The position numbers were made by a program, and so were the translations under genes. From NCBI GenBank assembly GCA_002342345.1, contig DDPU01000027.1, positions 1-13,451 on the forward strand: DNA of 13,451 nt. The letters run 5' to 3'. Shown here in pieces: positions 12,679 through 13,451 of this stretch. Within the stretch, counting starts at the first letter, position 1, and each line of letters opens with the position of its first letter. This stretch comes from Verrucomicrobia bacterium UBA2460. Lineage in GTDB: Bacteria > Verrucomicrobiota > Verrucomicrobiia > Methylacidiphilales > Verrucolacustridaceae. The notes beneath the pieces were generated by a model that was given only the letters and a program-made list of their open reading frames with translations, had not been told where the DNA came from and searched no databases.

Positions 12679-13451
12679 ATGTTTTTGAGCGGAGCGGATT
12701 TGGTTTTTTTGCTTTCGTCCCTGGTCAAGGCGGCGGCGGTGGCGGGCGTGGTGTTGGTATTGGTGCCGGGGAGCGTGACGGCGGAGCGGAAAATCAGCGC
12801 CTGGATCCAGGACCGACTGGGACCGAACCGGGTGGGCATCCCTTTCACCAATATCCGCATTTTTGGACTGGGCCAGGCCCTCGCGGATGCCGCCAAATTT
12901 CTTTTAAAGGAGCAATTCGTCCCTGCCTCGGTCAACAAGTTCTACTTTAACCTGGCCCCGATCCTCGCCATGGTGCCCGCCCTGGTCACGGTGGCGGTGA
13001 TTCCCTTTAGCCCGGGATTTGATCTCCGTCCCGTCGCTGGTTGGATCGCCCCGCATTTCCACTTGGACGCTTCCACGGTGGAGGCATTCCAGATCAGCGG
13101 GGTGATTGCCAACCTGGATATTGGCCTACTCTTCGTCTTTGCGGTCATTTCCCTCAGCGTGTACGGCATTGTCCTGGCGGGGTGGGCTTCCAACTCCAAA
13201 TATCCGTTCCTCGGCGGCATCCGGTCTTCCGCCCAGATCATCTCCTACGAAATCGCCATGGGCGCCTCGGTGGTGCCGGTGTTTTTGGTCACAGGAAACC
13301 TCAACCTCGGAAAAATCGTGGACTACCAGATCCATCACGGTTGGTTGGCCTTCCCGAGCCTTTCGGGAGGTATTGGAGGAATCCTGCTCGGAGTCTGCCT
13401 TATGTTCTCTTTCCTCGTTTTCCTGATCGCCTCCTTTGCGGAGACGAACCG
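12679..13451 (+). CDS. nuoH: NADH-quinone oxidoreductase subunit H, 3'-truncated by the window edge
   Basis: NuoH (ND1 homologue) anchors the peripheral arm and forms much of the quinone channel of complex I. The frame is open from ATG 12679 to the window end, giving 257 complete codons. Conserved signatures are TAERKISAWIQDRLGPNRVG (34-53), GGIRSSAQIISYEIAMG (179-195) and the final FAETN (253-257), followed by CG, which can only begin Arg, matching the AETNR motif. About 80-100 C-terminal residues are missing. The AETNR motif lies some 30 residues later than in E. coli NuoH. Much of this comes from a longer loop at about 111-145 (SPGFDLRPVAGWIAPHFHLD and following) before NLDIGLLF. In the usual operon nuoH precedes nuoI; here it follows ppc by 44 nt. 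Neighbours beyond the window may include the missing nuoA-G. Confidence 0.95.
   Translation, partial: MFLSGADLVFLLSSLVKAAAVAGVVLVLVPGSVTAERKISAWIQDRLGPNRVGIPFTNIRIFGLGQALADAAKFLLKEQFVPASVNKFYFNLAPILAMVPALVTVAVIPFSPGFDLRPVAGWIAPHFHLDASTVEAFQISGVIANLDIGLLFVFAVISLSVYGIVLAGWASNSKYPFLGGIRSSAQIISYEIAMGASVVPVFLVTGNLNLGKIVDYQIHHGWLAFPSLSGGIGGILLGVCLMFSFLVFLIASFAETN

Noticed and set aside
12501..12950. 149-codon frame across the ppc/nuoH junction
   Set aside because: It is out of frame with both PEPC and NuoH, is Gly/Arg-rich, and covers highly conserved motifs of both real genes.

Overview
The window is a GC-rich, densely packed bacterial chromosome segment with every recognisable gene on the + strand. 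In order it holds the 3' part of gyrA, a PhoD-like metallophosphatase, nuoI-J-K-L-M-N, an A-type iron-sulfur carrier (IscA/ErpA/HesB family), ppc (phosphoenolpyruvate carboxylase) and the 5' part of nuoH, which runs off the right edge. The protein styles (GyrA with a complete gyrase C-terminal domain, the NuoI and NuoM sequence variants) and the gene packing suggest a Verrucomicrobiota/PVC-type Gram-negative. This taxonomic reading rests on remembered family resemblance, not on a search, and is tentative.

Left part (1-3050): gyrA lacks about its first 140 codons, so the catalytic Tyr lies outside the window. Its TGA overlaps the ATG of an exported PhoD-like phosphatase (ATGA). Middle (3065-9340): six membrane-arm and connecting subunits of complex I. 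nuoJ/K, nuoL/M and nuoM/N overlap by 4 nt, and nuoK and nuoL abut. The one break is a 153-nt gap between nuoI and nuoJ, which contains two consecutive inverted repeats. Right part (9396-13451): the Fe-S carrier and ppc, 8 nt apart, then nuoH. The usual complex I order places nuoH directly before nuoI; here it lies after nuoN, with two non-nuo genes between. The peripheral-arm genes (nuoA-G) are not in the window.

Functionally the block links respiration (NADH:quinone oxidoreductase with its proton-pumping subunits), supply of Fe-S clusters for such enzymes, and anaplerotic oxaloacetate formation. No tRNA, rRNA, CRISPR array, IS element or integrase was seen. No intergenic stretch exceeds about 153 bases.

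I found no clearly new multi-gene system. The most unusual points are the structured nuoI-nuoJ spacer, the rearranged nuo order with iscA-ppc inserted, a NuoM that appears to lack a normally essential membrane lysine, a PEPC whose C-terminal aspartate-inhibition site looks altered, and short related GC-rich motifs at three gene-block junctions.
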